A stretch of DNA of 64,000 bases from Gordonibacter sp. 28C (GCF_003339845.1 NZ_PPTR01000002.1:248001-312000); one strand, 5' to 3'; shown: positions 52,301 through 60,306, counted from the first letter of the stretch. The notes: generated from the sequence alone by a model not told the origin. Translations and numbers: made by a program.

Positions 52301-53968
52301 AGCTTCGGCTGCGGTCACGACGCCTACCTGTCCGACGAGATCGCCCGCCTCATGAAAGAGGCGGGCGGCAAGGCGCCGCTCGTGCTGAAGGTGGACGAGA
52401 GCGACGCCGAGGGTCCGCTGCGCATCCGCGTGCGCTCGTTCGTGGAGACCGTTGACCTCCGTCGCCGAAAGGCCATCCGGGCCGGAAGCGAAGCAAACGC
52501 CGGGGCGCGCCCCGCGCCGGGCGCCGCAGAGGCGCGGAGCCTCCCCGCGCCGCGTTCCCTGCCCGATCCTTATCCTGCGAAGTACCGCGAGCGGGACCGG
52601 CGCGAGAAGGTGGTGCTCGTGCCGAACACCTCGCATGCGTTCTGCCGCCTCATGACGGCCGCGTTCCGCAAGCAGGGACTGCGCGCCGAGCCGCTCGACA
52701 TCGGCCGCGACGACGCCATCCGGCTGGGAAAGCGCTACGTCCACAACGACATCTGCTTTCCCGCGCAAATCGTCATCGGCGAAGCGCTGGCCGCCCTCGA
52801 GAGCGGTCGCTACGACGCGGACGAGGTCGCCATCGGCATGGGCAAGTACATCGGCGACTGCCGCCTCACCCACTACAGCGCGCTGTTGCGAAAGGCTCTT
52901 GACGACGCCGGATACGAGCGCGTCCCCATCCTCACGAACGACGACGCGGACGACCACGACCTGCACCCCGGCTTCCGCCTGAGCGTCGCGTCGGCCGTGC
53001 GCATCGCCTTCGCGCTGCCCATGGTCGACGTGCTGGAGGAGCTGCTGCGCAAGATGCGCCCCTACGAGCTGGAACCGGGCTCCTCCGACCGCGCCTTCGA
53101 GGCCGCCCTCGACCGCGTGGTCGAAGGCTTGGAGCGCGACGGCGTCGGCGGCGCGAAACGCGGCTTCAAGCAGGCCGTGCGCATCATGGGACGGGTGCGC
53201 TACGATCGCTCCCGTCCGCGCCCGCGCGTGCTCATCGTCGGCGAGTACCTCCTGAACTTCCACCCCGGCGCGAACCACGATATCGAGGCTTACCTGGAGC
53301 GCAGCGGCTTCGAGGTCGTCGAAGCGCGCATGACCGACGTCATCCGCAAGACGTACTTCTACCAACACGCCCAGGTGAGAGAGTACCACGTCGACCGCCC
53401 GCTGCCGAAGAGGGCCTGGTTCGCCGTCGCCGACAACGTCTTCGAGGTCGCCCACGACGCGTGCGACCGCATCGCGGCCGCCCACCCACTCTACGAGCGC
53501 GCCGTTCGCATGCCCGAGCTGGTGCGCGAAAGCGACGACATAGTCCACCACACGTTCGATGCGGGCGAGGGCGTGCTCATCCCCGGCGAGATACTCCATC
53601 ACGCCGCGCACGGCTGCCGCGCCTTCGTCATCCTGCAGCCGTTCGGCTGCCTGCCCAACCATGTGGTGGGGCGCGGCATCGCGAAAAGCCTGAAGCGGCG
53701 CTATCCTAACGTGCAGATACTGCCGCTGGACTACGACCCCGACGTCAGCTTCGCCAACGTGGAGAACCGCCTGCAGATGCTCGTCATGAACGCCCGCGCG
53801 CAAGCGGCCGAGCCGAACGCGATCGACCCGAACGAGGCAACGAACACGATCGGCGCCATCGCGCCGTCGCCGTCGCGACCCAAGGAGCAACCGTGGCAAG
53901 ACCGAAGAAGCAACCAGGAGAACCCGACGTACGGCAACGCATCGGCGACGCCTGCTGGGAACTGCTAG
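49346..53968 (+). CDS. Giant 2-hydroxyacyl-CoA dehydratase activase (two BadF/HgdC ATPase domains plus DUF2229)
   Basis: 1540 residues. Two ASKHA-fold ATPase modules in tandem, like HgdC/BadF: first (about 17-280) with GIDVGSTTVKAV and cluster Cys145 (NGSCAGGTGAF) and Cys184 (SGRCGVY); second (about 347-605) with GIDSGSTTTKFAL, Cys474 (NEACSSGCGSF) and Cys513 (GSRCTVF). HgdC dimers hold one 4Fe-4S cluster between subunits; this chain could do so internally. A Cys-rich knuckle (642-668, CPFCSNRC) is followed by DUF2229 (about 722-940) and a C-terminal region related to the dehydratase D-component fold. Such proteins transfer a high-energy electron to a radical dehydratase, but none is adjacent. 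ATG 49346 has GAGGAG 5 bases upstream. Its last 76 bases overlap the TetR gene. Confidence 0.88.
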   Translation: MSRTVPETERTPSPSLRVGIDVGSTTVKAVAIDPATSEVLFSRYRRHHARQTSSVAHLLEEIREALPGATMRCAVTGSGGTTVAEALGAPYIQEVVANSVALQHRHASARTAIELGGQDAKIVFLSPDERTGQPTVSDMRMNGSCAGGTGAFLDEIAALLNVPVEEFDALAACGTSVHVVSGRCGVYAKTDIQPLLNRGVPKEDLALSTFHAVAKQTIGGLAQGLDIEAPVVFEGGPLTFNPTLVRVFAERLGLDDGDVVVPKHPETFVALGAALAVGGPLAENAPALELDRAASVLAILDDDAARADDAAAAFFADADERRAFELRHAAADGRRHEPRRGEAVRAYLGIDSGSTTTKFALIGEDGGLLDWFYASNEGEPLAVTRDALLALRDRYRRAGAGLDIVAAGTTGYGEMLFAEAYRADCHVVETSAHARAARTCQPDATFVLDIGGQDMKAIWMDDGVITNIVVNEACSSGCGSFLEGFAATLGIPVEGIAEAAFSSASPASLGSRCTVFMNSGIVTEQRSGKTPADIMAGLCRSIVENVFTKVIRVSNLDGLGERIVVQGGTFANDAVLRAFEAYIGRPVVRAPHPGLMGALGAALLTKERVEAEPGGTAAHRTSFIGLDALETLSCTQEQDVPCPFCSNRCNRTLARFSSGTVLVTGNRCPKGEVVGDPADPAVRQKAKRAAEERNGVPNLFDEREALLFRDYPHARLAPENGTVIGLPRVLSLWDNAPFWRTLFRSLGFTVRLSRPSSRALYESGLSSVTSDTVCFPAKLVHGHVRDLAERGVDRIFMPMVTVVEPEGTADTSESMCAVVKGYPMVVRSSDDPQSRWAVPFDTPLFHWYTNRDRERQLAAYLNETFGIPADQVKLAIAAGDAAQAAFKSELERRGAEVLESVERSGGYAVVLASRPYQNDPLVNHGLPGLFVEYGVPVLTADAVPGVRDVDLSNSRLDIVNNYHARMLASALIAARSEHLEYAQVVSFGCGHDAYLSDEIARLMKEAGGKAPLVLKVDESDAEGPLRIRVRSFVETVDLRRRKAIRAGSEANAGARPAPGAAEARSLPAPRSLPDPYPAKYRERDRREKVVLVPNTSHAFCRLMTAAFRKQGLRAEPLDIGRDDAIRLGKRYVHNDICFPAQIVIGEALAALESGRYDADEVAIGMGKYIGDCRLTHYSALLRKALDDAGYERVPILTNDDADDHDLHPGFRLSVASAVRIAFALPMVDVLEELLRKMRPYELEPGSSDRAFEAALDRVVEGLERDGVGGAKRGFKQAVRIMGRVRYDRSRPRPRVLIVGEYLLNFHPGANHDIEAYLERSGFEVVEARMTDVIRKTYFYQHAQVREYHVDRPLPKRAWFAVADNVFEVAHDACDRIAAAHPLYERAVRMPELVRESDDIVHHTFDAGEGVLIPGEILHHAAHGCRAFVILQPFGCLPNHVVGRGIAKSLKRRYPNVQILPLDYDPDVSFANVENRLQMLVMNARAQAAEPNAIDPNEATNTIGAIAPSPSRPKEQPWQDRRSNQENPTYGNASATPAGNC

Positions 53969-54537
53969 AGACCCGCCATCTCCGCGACATGACGGTGGGA
54001 GACGTCACCGACCGGGCGCGCTGCAATCGCGGAACGTTCTATTACTACTACACCGACCTGAACGACCTCGTAAGCAGCGTTCTCGAGCGCGAGCTCACCG
54101 CGGACGGCTCCTGGCCGGCGGCCGTCTTCCGCCTGACCGCCGGCCAGGAGCCGTCCGAGAACTGGCAGAAAAGCGTTCGAAGCATCGAGCGCGTGCGCCT
54201 TGTCATGGACCGCGGGGGCATGGGCCTCGTGCTGGCGAAGACCTTGGAAGTGGCAATGCGGATGTGGACGACCGTCCTCTGCCCCGACGGCTCGCCGCTC
54301 AAAGAAGAGGCGCGGCTCGCCATCGAGTACTCGGTCAGCGGCACGCTGGGACTGCTCGCGCTCGCAGGCGCAACCAAGTCGGGCGGCACCGACGCCTATC
54401 GACCGGCGCTCATGTTCCTGCAGAGCAACGCCTGGTTCCTGCTCGACAAGATCAGCGCGGCGCAGAACGTTTCCGAGAACGAGCTGCGCGCGCGGCTCGC
54501 CATCGTCGCCCGCATTGCGGAAAGCACGAAGCCATGA
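53893..54537 (+). CDS. TetR-family regulator overlapping the activase gene
   Basis: 214 residues. Helix-turn-helix at about 28-60: LRDMTVGDVTDRARCNRGTFYYYYTDLNDLVSSVL. GTG start at 53893 with AAGGAG 5 bases upstream lies inside the end of the activase gene in another frame, overlapping 76 bases. It is paralogous to the next, convergent TetR protein: same length and shared motifs such as LCPDG...EAR..IEYSV.G.LG.L. Probably regulates the island it sits in. Confidence 0.88.
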   Translation: MARPKKQPGEPDVRQRIGDACWELLETRHLRDMTVGDVTDRARCNRGTFYYYYTDLNDLVSSVLERELTADGSWPAAVFRLTAGQEPSENWQKSVRSIERVRLVMDRGGMGLVLAKTLEVAMRMWTTVLCPDGSPLKEEARLAIEYSVSGTLGLLALAGATKSGGTDAYRPALMFLQSNAWFLLDKISAAQNVSENELRARLAIVARIAESTKP

Positions 54538-54560
54538 CGTCGAGGGGCCTCGCGCCGTCG

Positions 54561-54580
54561 CGTCGAGGGGCCCCTCGACG
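54561..54580. terminator. Perfect 20-bp palindrome between convergent TetR genes
   Basis: CGTCGAGGGGCCCCTCGACG, fully self-complementary, in the 63-base gap between two convergent TetR genes. Probably a bidirectional terminator; no T tract. Confidence 0.5.
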
Positions 54581-54600
54581 CCTCCCCGCCGACGAGAACC

Positions 54601-55245
54601 TCACTCCGTCGACAGCTGCATGAACCGATTGAACATCTTAAGGCGCAGGAGCACCTCGTCTTGGGGTATTCCCTGCGCCTCGCTGATCTGCGAAAGCATG
54701 AACGAAGCCGACTCGCCCATGAAGCGTTCGGGAATGCAAACCTCCCCTCCCTTCGCGTCTTGGCTGCCCGCGAACGAGAGCACTCCCAATACGCCGCCGA
54801 CCGCGTACTCAACGATGAAACGCGCGTCCGGCGACAGTTCCGCGCCGTCCGGGCACAGCACCGTCCGCCACATGCCCAATATCGTCTCCTTGATCAGCCC
54901 CTCCACCCGATCCATGCCGCCCCGCTTCATCACGAGAGCGAGGCGCTTCATGCGATTCCCCTCCACAATGCGCGCGAACAGGTCTTCGCCGGCTCCGGTC
55001 ACCAAGTTGAAGATATCGTTCGGCAGCGCTCCGTCGCCCATCAGCTCGCGTTCGACGGCGGCGGAAACGAGCGCGTCGATATCGGCGTAGTGGTAGTAGA
55101 AGGTCCCGCGGTTGCACTGCGCTTCCGAGCAGATGGCGCCGATGGTCAGATCCTGCAGGCGGCGATCTTCCAGCAATTTCCAGAACGCCTCCACCAGCTT
55201 CTGCCGGGCGTCGGGCGCCCCGGCGTCTTTCTTCGGTCTGCCCAT
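54601..55245 (-). CDS. TetR-family regulator divergent from the CmpB pair
   Basis: 214 residues with helix-turn-helix at about 28-60: LQDLTIGAICSEAQCNRGTFYYHYADIDALVSAAV. Closely related to the preceding convergent TetR protein (ERELMGDG against ERELTADG; VLCPDGAELSPDARFIVEYAVGG against the matching segment). ATG 55245 has GAGAGG 9 bases upstream and matches the paralogue's N-terminus (GRPKK); the frame is open 65 codons further but through the AT-rich promoter region. It is divergent from two CmpB genes and may control them. Confidence 0.87.
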   Translation of the reverse strand: MGRPKKDAGAPDARQKLVEAFWKLLEDRRLQDLTIGAICSEAQCNRGTFYYHYADIDALVSAAVERELMGDGALPNDIFNLVTGAGEDLFARIVEGNRMKRLALVMKRGGMDRVEGLIKETILGMWRTVLCPDGAELSPDARFIVEYAVGGVLGVLSFAGSQDAKGGEVCIPERFMGESASFMLSQISEAQGIPQDEVLLRLKMFNRFMQLSTE

Positions 55246-55550
55246 GCGGTGCCGCCTCTCGTTTCCGCTCCCAGAATCTTCGAGCATTATAGCGAACAGA
55301 TAATTTATTAAATATAGTGTATGGTGCTTATTATGCAATATGTTGTGTTTTCTAAGGGCGTTTCGCAAGTTCACCTGAGCACCGCGCAACGAGCGCCCCT
55401 CGAAACGCCACGAGCGACCGAAAGCCCTCTTATACGGCATCGATGGAAAGAAGCGTTACGGTATAATTGAAAAGCATATAGGCGAAGCGGCTGCGAAAGA
55501 GCCCTGCGCCCCGGCATCGGTTCGTCCCACACGGTTTGGAGACTCCGCCC
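55246..55550. other. AT-rich divergent promoter region, TetR and CmpB pair
   Basis: 305 bases. A strongly AT-rich patch (about 55285-55350) contains the palindrome ATTTATTAAAT (55303-55313), a candidate operator close to the TetR start. TATAAT at 55462-55467 is a likely -10 for the CmpB pair. No gene seen. Confidence 0.55.
55462..55467 (+). promoter_or_regulatory. -10 hexamer of the CmpB pair
   Basis: TATAAT about 84 bases before the CmpB start; the -35 is not recognisable. Confidence 0.45.
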
Positions 55551-56651
55551 ATGGCAAAAGATTTCAGCAATCCGAAGAAGCTCGGCTTCATGCGGCTTCT
55601 CCAGTTCTTTTTCGCGTTCAACGTGGTGGTCACCATCGGGCTGCTGGTGTTCTACATCAAGGGCAGCTACGAGCTGGAGTTCTCGGACATCCTCGATTTC
55701 GTCAACCTTATGTTCGACGCCGTCAGCTTCTGGCTCATCTGGCAGCGCAAGCGGCTGGCGCGTTACTTCATCATCGGGTTCAGCCTGTTCAACATCGTCC
55801 TAGGCACCGCCTTCAACATCGCCACCGGCGTGTTCAACCCCGTGGACCAGCTGTTCGCCTGCTCGTCCGACATCGTCCTGCTCGTGTACTTCCTCACGTC
55901 GCGCCGCGCGAAGGCGGTGCTCACCAAGCCCTTCAACGCCGAGGTCAAGCAGCAGGAGCTCTCGAAGGACATCAACTACTACCGACCCAAGACCTGGGCG
56001 TTCTGGCGTAACCTCATCATATACTTCTGCGTGTTCAGCGTGGTGGGACACTGGATGGAGGCCGGCTACTGCACGCTCATCCGCTTCGGTCTCATCCCCG
56101 GCATCTACGACCCGAACTCCCAGATCTGGTCGGACTGGCTCTATCCCTTCCTCGTCTACGGGTTCGGCGCCGTGGCGTGCGTGCTGTTGCTTTACCCCGT
56201 CAAGAACCTCTTAGAGAAGCATATAGGCAGCCGCGTGGTGCCGCTCGTCATCAGCTTCGTCATCAACGCGCTCGTGTGCACGCTCATCGAGCTGGCCATG
56301 GGCCTCATGCTCAACCAGCCCGGGCCCGACGGCAAGCTGCCGCTCTGGGACTACAGCGACATGTTCTGCAACTTCATGGGCCAGGTGTGCCTGCAGAACG
56401 CCGTTGCCTTCGGCGTGGTGGCAACGCTCATGACCTGGGTCATCTATCCGGCGCTCGAGGGCCTGCTCGCCAAGGTGCCCCGCGACGGCATGAACATCGC
56501 CTTCATCGCCGTGGTCGTCGGGTTCTGCATCCTGTTCTTCCTGTACTGCATCAACGTGCTCATTCCCGGCATCGAGGTGACGTCGGACGACGACACGGGC
56601 GAAAGCACGATCGAGTTCTCGCGCCAGTACGACTCCGATGCGGGCGCATAG
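55551..56651 (+). CDS. CmpB-family membrane protein, copy 2 (with extra N-terminal membrane domain)
   Basis: 366 residues. N-terminal half (about 12-120) has three or four helices not found in the other two CmpB copies. The C-terminal half (about 145-345) is the CmpB domain: FWRNLIIYFCVFSVVGHWMEAGY, YPFLVYGFGAVACVLLLYP, IELAMGLMLNQP and LWDYSDMFCNFMGQVCLQN. The tail is acidic. ATG 55551 has GGAG 9 bases upstream. It is followed by a shorter paralogue after 22 bases. No ATPase is nearby, so the ABC label of the family may be misleading; function unknown. Confidence 0.78.
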   Translation: MAKDFSNPKKLGFMRLLQFFFAFNVVVTIGLLVFYIKGSYELEFSDILDFVNLMFDAVSFWLIWQRKRLARYFIIGFSLFNIVLGTAFNIATGVFNPVDQLFACSSDIVLLVYFLTSRRAKAVLTKPFNAEVKQQELSKDINYYRPKTWAFWRNLIIYFCVFSVVGHWMEAGYCTLIRFGLIPGIYDPNSQIWSDWLYPFLVYGFGAVACVLLLYPVKNLLEKHIGSRVVPLVISFVINALVCTLIELAMGLMLNQPGPDGKLPLWDYSDMFCNFMGQVCLQNAVAFGVVATLMTWVIYPALEGLLAKVPRDGMNIAFIAVVVGFCILFFLYCINVLIPGIEVTSDDDTGESTIEFSRQYDSDAGA

Positions 56652-56673
56652 GGCCCTCGGGGACGCATAACCC

Positions 56674-57276
56674 ATGCCCCTTCTATCCAAAGAAGACGAG
56701 CTCCATGGCTACGCGCCGGACTCCTTCGCGTTCTGGCGCAACCTGGCCGTGTACTTCTGCGTGTTCAGCGTGCTCGGACACTGGATGGAGATCGCCTACT
56801 GCTCGTTCATGAACCTGTTCGGCATCGTGGACGCCGACTCGCTCGTATGGGACGACCCGATGTACCCCTTCCTTGTGTACGGGGTGGGCACCGCCGTGTG
56901 CGTGATCGTATTGGTGCCGCTCAAGACGGCGCTGGTCGCCCGCCGCAAGACCTTGGCGGGCGCGGGTGTGCAGTTCTACGCGGCCACGGTGATCATCTGC
57001 ATGCTCATGGAGCTGGCCATGGGCTTCATGCTGAACCAGCCGAATGCCGCAGGCGTCTACCCGCTATGGGACAACTCCCAGCTGCCGCTCAACGTGCTCG
57101 GCCAGGCATGGCTCGTGAACGACGTGGCGCTGGGCGCCGTGGCCATGGTGTACACCTGGATCATCTACCCCCTGTGCCAAAAGGCGCTCGCCAAGCTGCC
57201 TCTACGGGTGATGAACGCGGCATCGGCGCTCGTCATCATCGGCTTCATCGCCCTGTGCGCGGTCAAGTTCTCGTAA
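56674..57276 (+). CDS. CmpB-family membrane protein, copy 3
   Basis: 200 residues with about five helices, consisting of the CmpB domain only: FWRNLAVYFCVFSVLGHWMEIAY, YPFLVYGVGTAVCVIVLVPL, MELAMGFMLNQP, LWDNSQLPLNVLGQAWLVND. It is clearly a tandem duplicate of the C-terminal half of the upstream gene and is probably co-transcribed and co-assembled with it. The ribosome site is weak (GGGACG), consistent with coupling. Confidence 0.78.
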   Translation: MPLLSKEDELHGYAPDSFAFWRNLAVYFCVFSVLGHWMEIAYCSFMNLFGIVDADSLVWDDPMYPFLVYGVGTAVCVIVLVPLKTALVARRKTLAGAGVQFYAATVIICMLMELAMGFMLNQPNAAGVYPLWDNSQLPLNVLGQAWLVNDVALGAVAMVYTWIIYPLCQKALAKLPLRVMNAASALVIIGFIALCAVKFS

Positions 57277-57365
57277 TCACGCTTGCCGTCCGCGCGAAGA
57301 CGGCGAAACGAGCGTCCGGGAGCCGCGCCGGGCAACTCCCGTCTCGCGTAACCGCCCTCCCAACG

Positions 57366-57399
57366 TCGAAGCGGCGCCGTCTGCGCGGCGCCGCTTCGA
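57366..57399. terminator. Bidirectional hairpin between convergent genes
   Basis: Perfect 14-bp arms TCGAAGCGGCGCCG / CGGCGCCGCTTCGA with a 6-base loop, between the CmpB pair and the convergent unknown gene. Confidence 0.65.
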
Positions 57400-57440
57400 T
57401 CCTGCTATATCTCGGGCCGACCGGCCCGCCGGGATCAGTG

Positions 57441-58013
57441 TCAACCGGTAAGGCCGTAGTTCTCCGCCAGCTGCGCTGATTTGACGCGAATGCCCTTTTC
57501 GTTGAGGGCCCAGTGTTCGAACAGCACCGTGTTGCCGCTCGTGAACACGTCGTAGATGCCGTCGAACGACAAGCCGCCGCAGGTGAACGCACCCTCGATC
57601 GACGTGAAGTACGCGGCCGCGTCTTCGTTGAAAGCCCCGTCTTCGAACGCGAGGACGCGCGCCTTCTTCCCGTGGCCGCCCAGCGGCACGAGCACGGTGT
57701 TCCCGGAGAACTCCACAGGCAGGCCGCGCCCCGCGAACGGCACGCGCTCCGCCGCCTGCGCCGGTTCGAAGCGATCGACCCACTGCTTGCCGTCGTGCCG
57801 AGCCCACGCGGCCCACGCCTTCGTGAAGCGCAGGGTATCGTCGCCGTACAGAGCCTCGAAGAACTCGCGGTACGTCGACGCCCCGTCCAGATGCTCGCGG
57901 AACTCGGGCCGCATCCCTCCCCCGATGGAAACCAGCGAGAGCACGCGGGTACAACCTTTGCGCTGCCGCTCATCTAAACCGTTGACCTGGTCTTTCAGCT
58001 CGCAGTAATCCAT
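57441..58013 (-). CDS. Unknown soluble protein
   Basis: 190 residues, no signal peptide, membrane helix or motif I recognise. The N-terminus is charged and helical (DYCELKDQVNGLDERQRKGC), the middle contains FFEALYGDDTLRFTKAWAAWARHDGKQW, and the rest appears beta-rich (GNTVLVPLGGHGKKARVLAFEDG). AGG lies 6 bases before the ATG in GAGGTAGGAT. Codon use matches its neighbours, so it looks like a genuine resident gene. I assign no function. Confidence 0.65.
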   Translation of the reverse strand: MDYCELKDQVNGLDERQRKGCTRVLSLVSIGGGMRPEFREHLDGASTYREFFEALYGDDTLRFTKAWAAWARHDGKQWVDRFEPAQAAERVPFAGRGLPVEFSGNTVLVPLGGHGKKARVLAFEDGAFNEDAAAYFTSIEGAFTCGGLSFDGIYDVFTSGNTVLFEHWALNEKGIRVKSAQLAENYGLTG

Positions 58014-58146
58014 ATCCTACCTCGTTTCCCCCTGTTCGCGTCCAAGCGCGCCTTTAGCATACAGTATAGCGCGCGGAACCACGCACGGCACCTGCGGCAA
58101 CGAGCCCCTTTTACCGACGGGTCGAAGGGGCTCGAAAGAAGCTCTA

Positions 58147-59076
58147 TCAGCGCGTCGGCGGCTGTTGGTTCGGCGGATAACCGGAACGATACGCCCCGCC
58201 TGCCAACTCGAACGGCATCGGGTCGTCCTGCCCGCGCCACGCCGGCACGTCGAACTGCCTCGTCCAATACCCCAACGCCCGCGTGACCATCGCCATGACG
58301 AACATCGCCAAAACCATGGACGCGAACCCCGCGAGCACCGCCAGCACGACGGCCACGCCGCCGATGGCGAACACCATGCTCACGATGGCCGCATCGGGAC
58401 GGCTCGCGTTGATGTTGAGGTTGCCGCCCGTGACGGCGACGCCGACGGCCACGCACACGAACACCACCAGAAACGTGATGATGGACGCCACGACGGTCAC
58501 CGCAATGCCCATCAGAACGGCCATGCCCAGAATGCGCAAGATGCCGTTGAAGTCATGGCGCAGCATGCTCCAGACCTTTCCGAACTGGAAGCCGGCCGAC
58601 AAGCGCCCGTAGATGCTCATGCGCATGGAGCCGACCCAGAAAAAGAACACCGCGAACAGGCTCGCCGCTATCGACAAGACGAAGAACACCAAGCCGACAA
58701 GGCCCGACGCCATGCCCAGCGGAAGCGACATGAACCCGGAACGGTATCCCCAGCCAGCCCAGAACCCGAAGGAGCCGCCGGTCAGAATGGACCCGATGAT
58801 CTCGACCACCCAGGGGAGCAGCGAGCACGCGAGCCCGATGACGAGCACGAAGAACCCGCGGCTGTACAACCTGCCGTCCTCGTTGCCGAAGATATGCTCG
58901 GGCATGGGCGAGCGAACGCCCCATGCCATGTCGCGCGCCCAACCGTACAGGTAGCCCGCCACCACGATGGCTCCGAATATAGGGATGAGACTCACCAAGC
59001 CCAGCAGCAACAGCTTGCCGAACCATCCGGGCGAGCTCTTGATGTCGTTCCAAGCGGCGGAAAAGTACCCTTGCAT
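58147..59076 (-). CDS. DUF4013-type membrane protein
   Basis: 309 residues with about five or six helices (about 22-42, 75-100, 125-155, 180-215, 235-270). FGKLLLLGLVSLIPIFGAIVVAGYLYGWARDMAWG at the N-terminus and the segment PMPEHIFGNEDGRLYSRGF match the DUF4013 pattern of membrane proteins of unknown role. The C-terminus is Pro/Gln-rich and cytosolic. ATG 59076 has AGGAG 5 bases upstream. No obvious operon partner. Confidence 0.75.
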   Translation of the reverse strand: MQGYFSAAWNDIKSSPGWFGKLLLLGLVSLIPIFGAIVVAGYLYGWARDMAWGVRSPMPEHIFGNEDGRLYSRGFFVLVIGLACSLLPWVVEIIGSILTGGSFGFWAGWGYRSGFMSLPLGMASGLVGLVFFVLSIAASLFAVFFFWVGSMRMSIYGRLSAGFQFGKVWSMLRHDFNGILRILGMAVLMGIAVTVVASIITFLVVFVCVAVGVAVTGGNLNINASRPDAAIVSMVFAIGGVAVVLAVLAGFASMVLAMFVMAMVTRALGYWTRQFDVPAWRGQDDPMPFELAGGAYRSGYPPNQQPPTR

Positions 59077-59245
59077 GGCGGCTCCTATCCGTTCGTCTGC
59101 ACGCATGCGCAGCCCGTCGATTCTCTTGCTTACCAGTTTACGCGCTTAACTATACGGACGCTTCGAAAAACGAGAAAGAACCGTTGCCGACACGTCAGCC
59201 AATCTCGCAATTCCCGTCAGATTCGAAACCCGCATAACGACAAAA

Positions 59246-59273
59246 GGGGCCCGCTGCAAAAGCAACGGGCCCC
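59246..59273 (-). terminator. Terminator of rplJ-rplL
   Basis: On the minus strand GGGGCCCG pairs with CGGGCCCC around a TTGC/GCA-closed loop and is followed by TTTTG. It lies about 45 bases after the rplL stop. Confidence 0.85.
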
Positions 59274-59316
59274 TTGCGCGCGACCGCATGGCCGCGACTC
59301 AACACGCAGCGATAAG

Positions 59317-59694
59317 CTACTTGAGGGTGACGGCGGCGCCGGCTTCCTCGAGCTTGGCCTTGATCTCCTCGGCCTTGTCCTTGGCCACGCCCTCCTGGAT
59401 CGGCTTCGGCGCGCCCTCGACCAGCTCCTTGGCCTCCTTCAGGCCCAGGCTCGTGATCTCGCGGACAACCTTGATGACGGCGATCTTGTTGTCGCCGAAG
59501 CCCTCGAGCACGACGTCGAAGTCGGTCTTCTCCTCGGCGGCGGCGCCACCTTCGGCAGGAGCGGCGGCGGCCACGGCCACGGGGGCGGCGGCGGAAACGC
59601 CAAAGGTCTCCTCGATATCCTTCACCAGTTCAGAAGCCTCGAGCAGGGACATCTCCTTGAGGGCCTCGATAATCTCTTCGCGAGTAACAGCCAT
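59317..59694 (-). CDS. rplL: Ribosomal protein L7/L12
   Basis: 125-residue stalk protein of the large ribosomal subunit, which recruits translation factors. N-terminal dimer domain (about 1-33, [22 protein letters not shown]), Ala/Glu-rich hinge (about 34-55) and globular C-terminal domain (about 56-125, [22 protein letters not shown] and [12 protein letters not shown]-type motif present as [16 protein letters not shown]). AAAGGA lies about 7 bases before the ATG. It is downstream of rplJ with a 90-base gap containing a hairpin. Confidence 0.98.
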   Translation of the reverse strand: MAVTREEIIEALKEMSLLEASELVKDIEETFGVSAAAPVAVAAAAPAEGGAAAEEKTDFDVVLEGFGDNKIAVIKVVREITSLGLKEAKELVEGAPKPIQEGVAKDKAEEIKAKLEEAGAAVTLK

Positions 59695-59712
59695 GTTAGT
59701 TTCCTTTCAAAG

Positions 59713-59732
59713 CGGTCGGGCCTTCCCGACCG
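59713..59732 (-). promoter_or_regulatory. Hairpin between rplJ and rplL
   Basis: CGGTCGGG and CCCGACCG with a 4-base loop in the intergenic mRNA. It may be a processing site or a partial terminator that sets the higher L7/L12 dose; no T tract follows. Confidence 0.4.
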
Positions 59733-59784
59733 GTCTTGTACAACTTTCGGTTAGGCAGCGCTCGTCACGCTGCCAAGCTGCGGG

Positions 59785-60306
59785 TTAAGCAGCTTCTTTC
59801 TGATCGGCCACGGCCTTCGTGGCCTGGGCCAAACCGCTCGGCACGCCGTTGAGCGCCACGGCAAGGCCGCGGGCAACACCGGAAATGGCGCCGGCGATCT
59901 GAGCCAGCAGCTCTTCGCGGGACGGGAGAGAAGCGATAGCCTCCACCTGCGCGGCGGAAACCTGCGCGCCTTCCATCAAGCCGCCCTTGATCTCCAGGTT
60001 CTGGTTGGTCTTTGCGAACGTCTTCACGGCCTTGGCGGCAGCAGCCACGTCTTCGCCGGCGAACACGAACGCGCTCGGACCTTCCAGCATATCGTCGAGC
60101 GTGGGCAGATCCGACTCCTCCAGCGCGATGTGCATGAGCGTGTTCTTGTACACTTTCAGGCTCGCACCGGTCTCGCGGATAGCCACGCGCAACGCCTGGA
60201 TGTCCTTCACCGTCAGGCCGCAGTAGTCCACGACCCACACAGCGGAAACGCCGTCCAGGTCCTCTTTGATCTTGGCGAGCATCTCTTGGTTCTTCACGTT
60301 GGGCAT
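59785..60306 (-). CDS. rplJ: Ribosomal protein L10
   Basis: 173-residue base of the ribosomal stalk; it binds 23S rRNA and carries L7/L12 dimers on its C-terminal helix. Typical segments: NVKNQEMLAKIKEDLDGVSAVWVVDYCGLTVKDIQALRVAIRE, then NTLMHIALEESDLPTLDDMLEGPSAFVF. The start at 60306 has AAGGAGG 8 bases upstream; the frame's 30-codon extension is the leader. L10 normally represses its own operon by binding the mRNA leader. Confidence 0.97.
   Translation of the reverse strand: MPNVKNQEMLAKIKEDLDGVSAVWVVDYCGLTVKDIQALRVAIRETGASLKVYKNTLMHIALEESDLPTLDDMLEGPSAFVFAGEDVAAAAKAVKTFAKTNQNLEIKGGLMEGAQVSAAQVEAIASLPSREELLAQIAGAISGVARGLAVALNGVPSGLAQATKAVADQKEAA

Noticed and set aside
50399-53899. 1166-codon minus-strand open frame
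   Set aside because: Complete antisense shadow of the activase gene.
59210-59235. GATTCGAAACC as a tRNA T-loop
   Set aside because: No acceptor or anticodon stem can be built around it.
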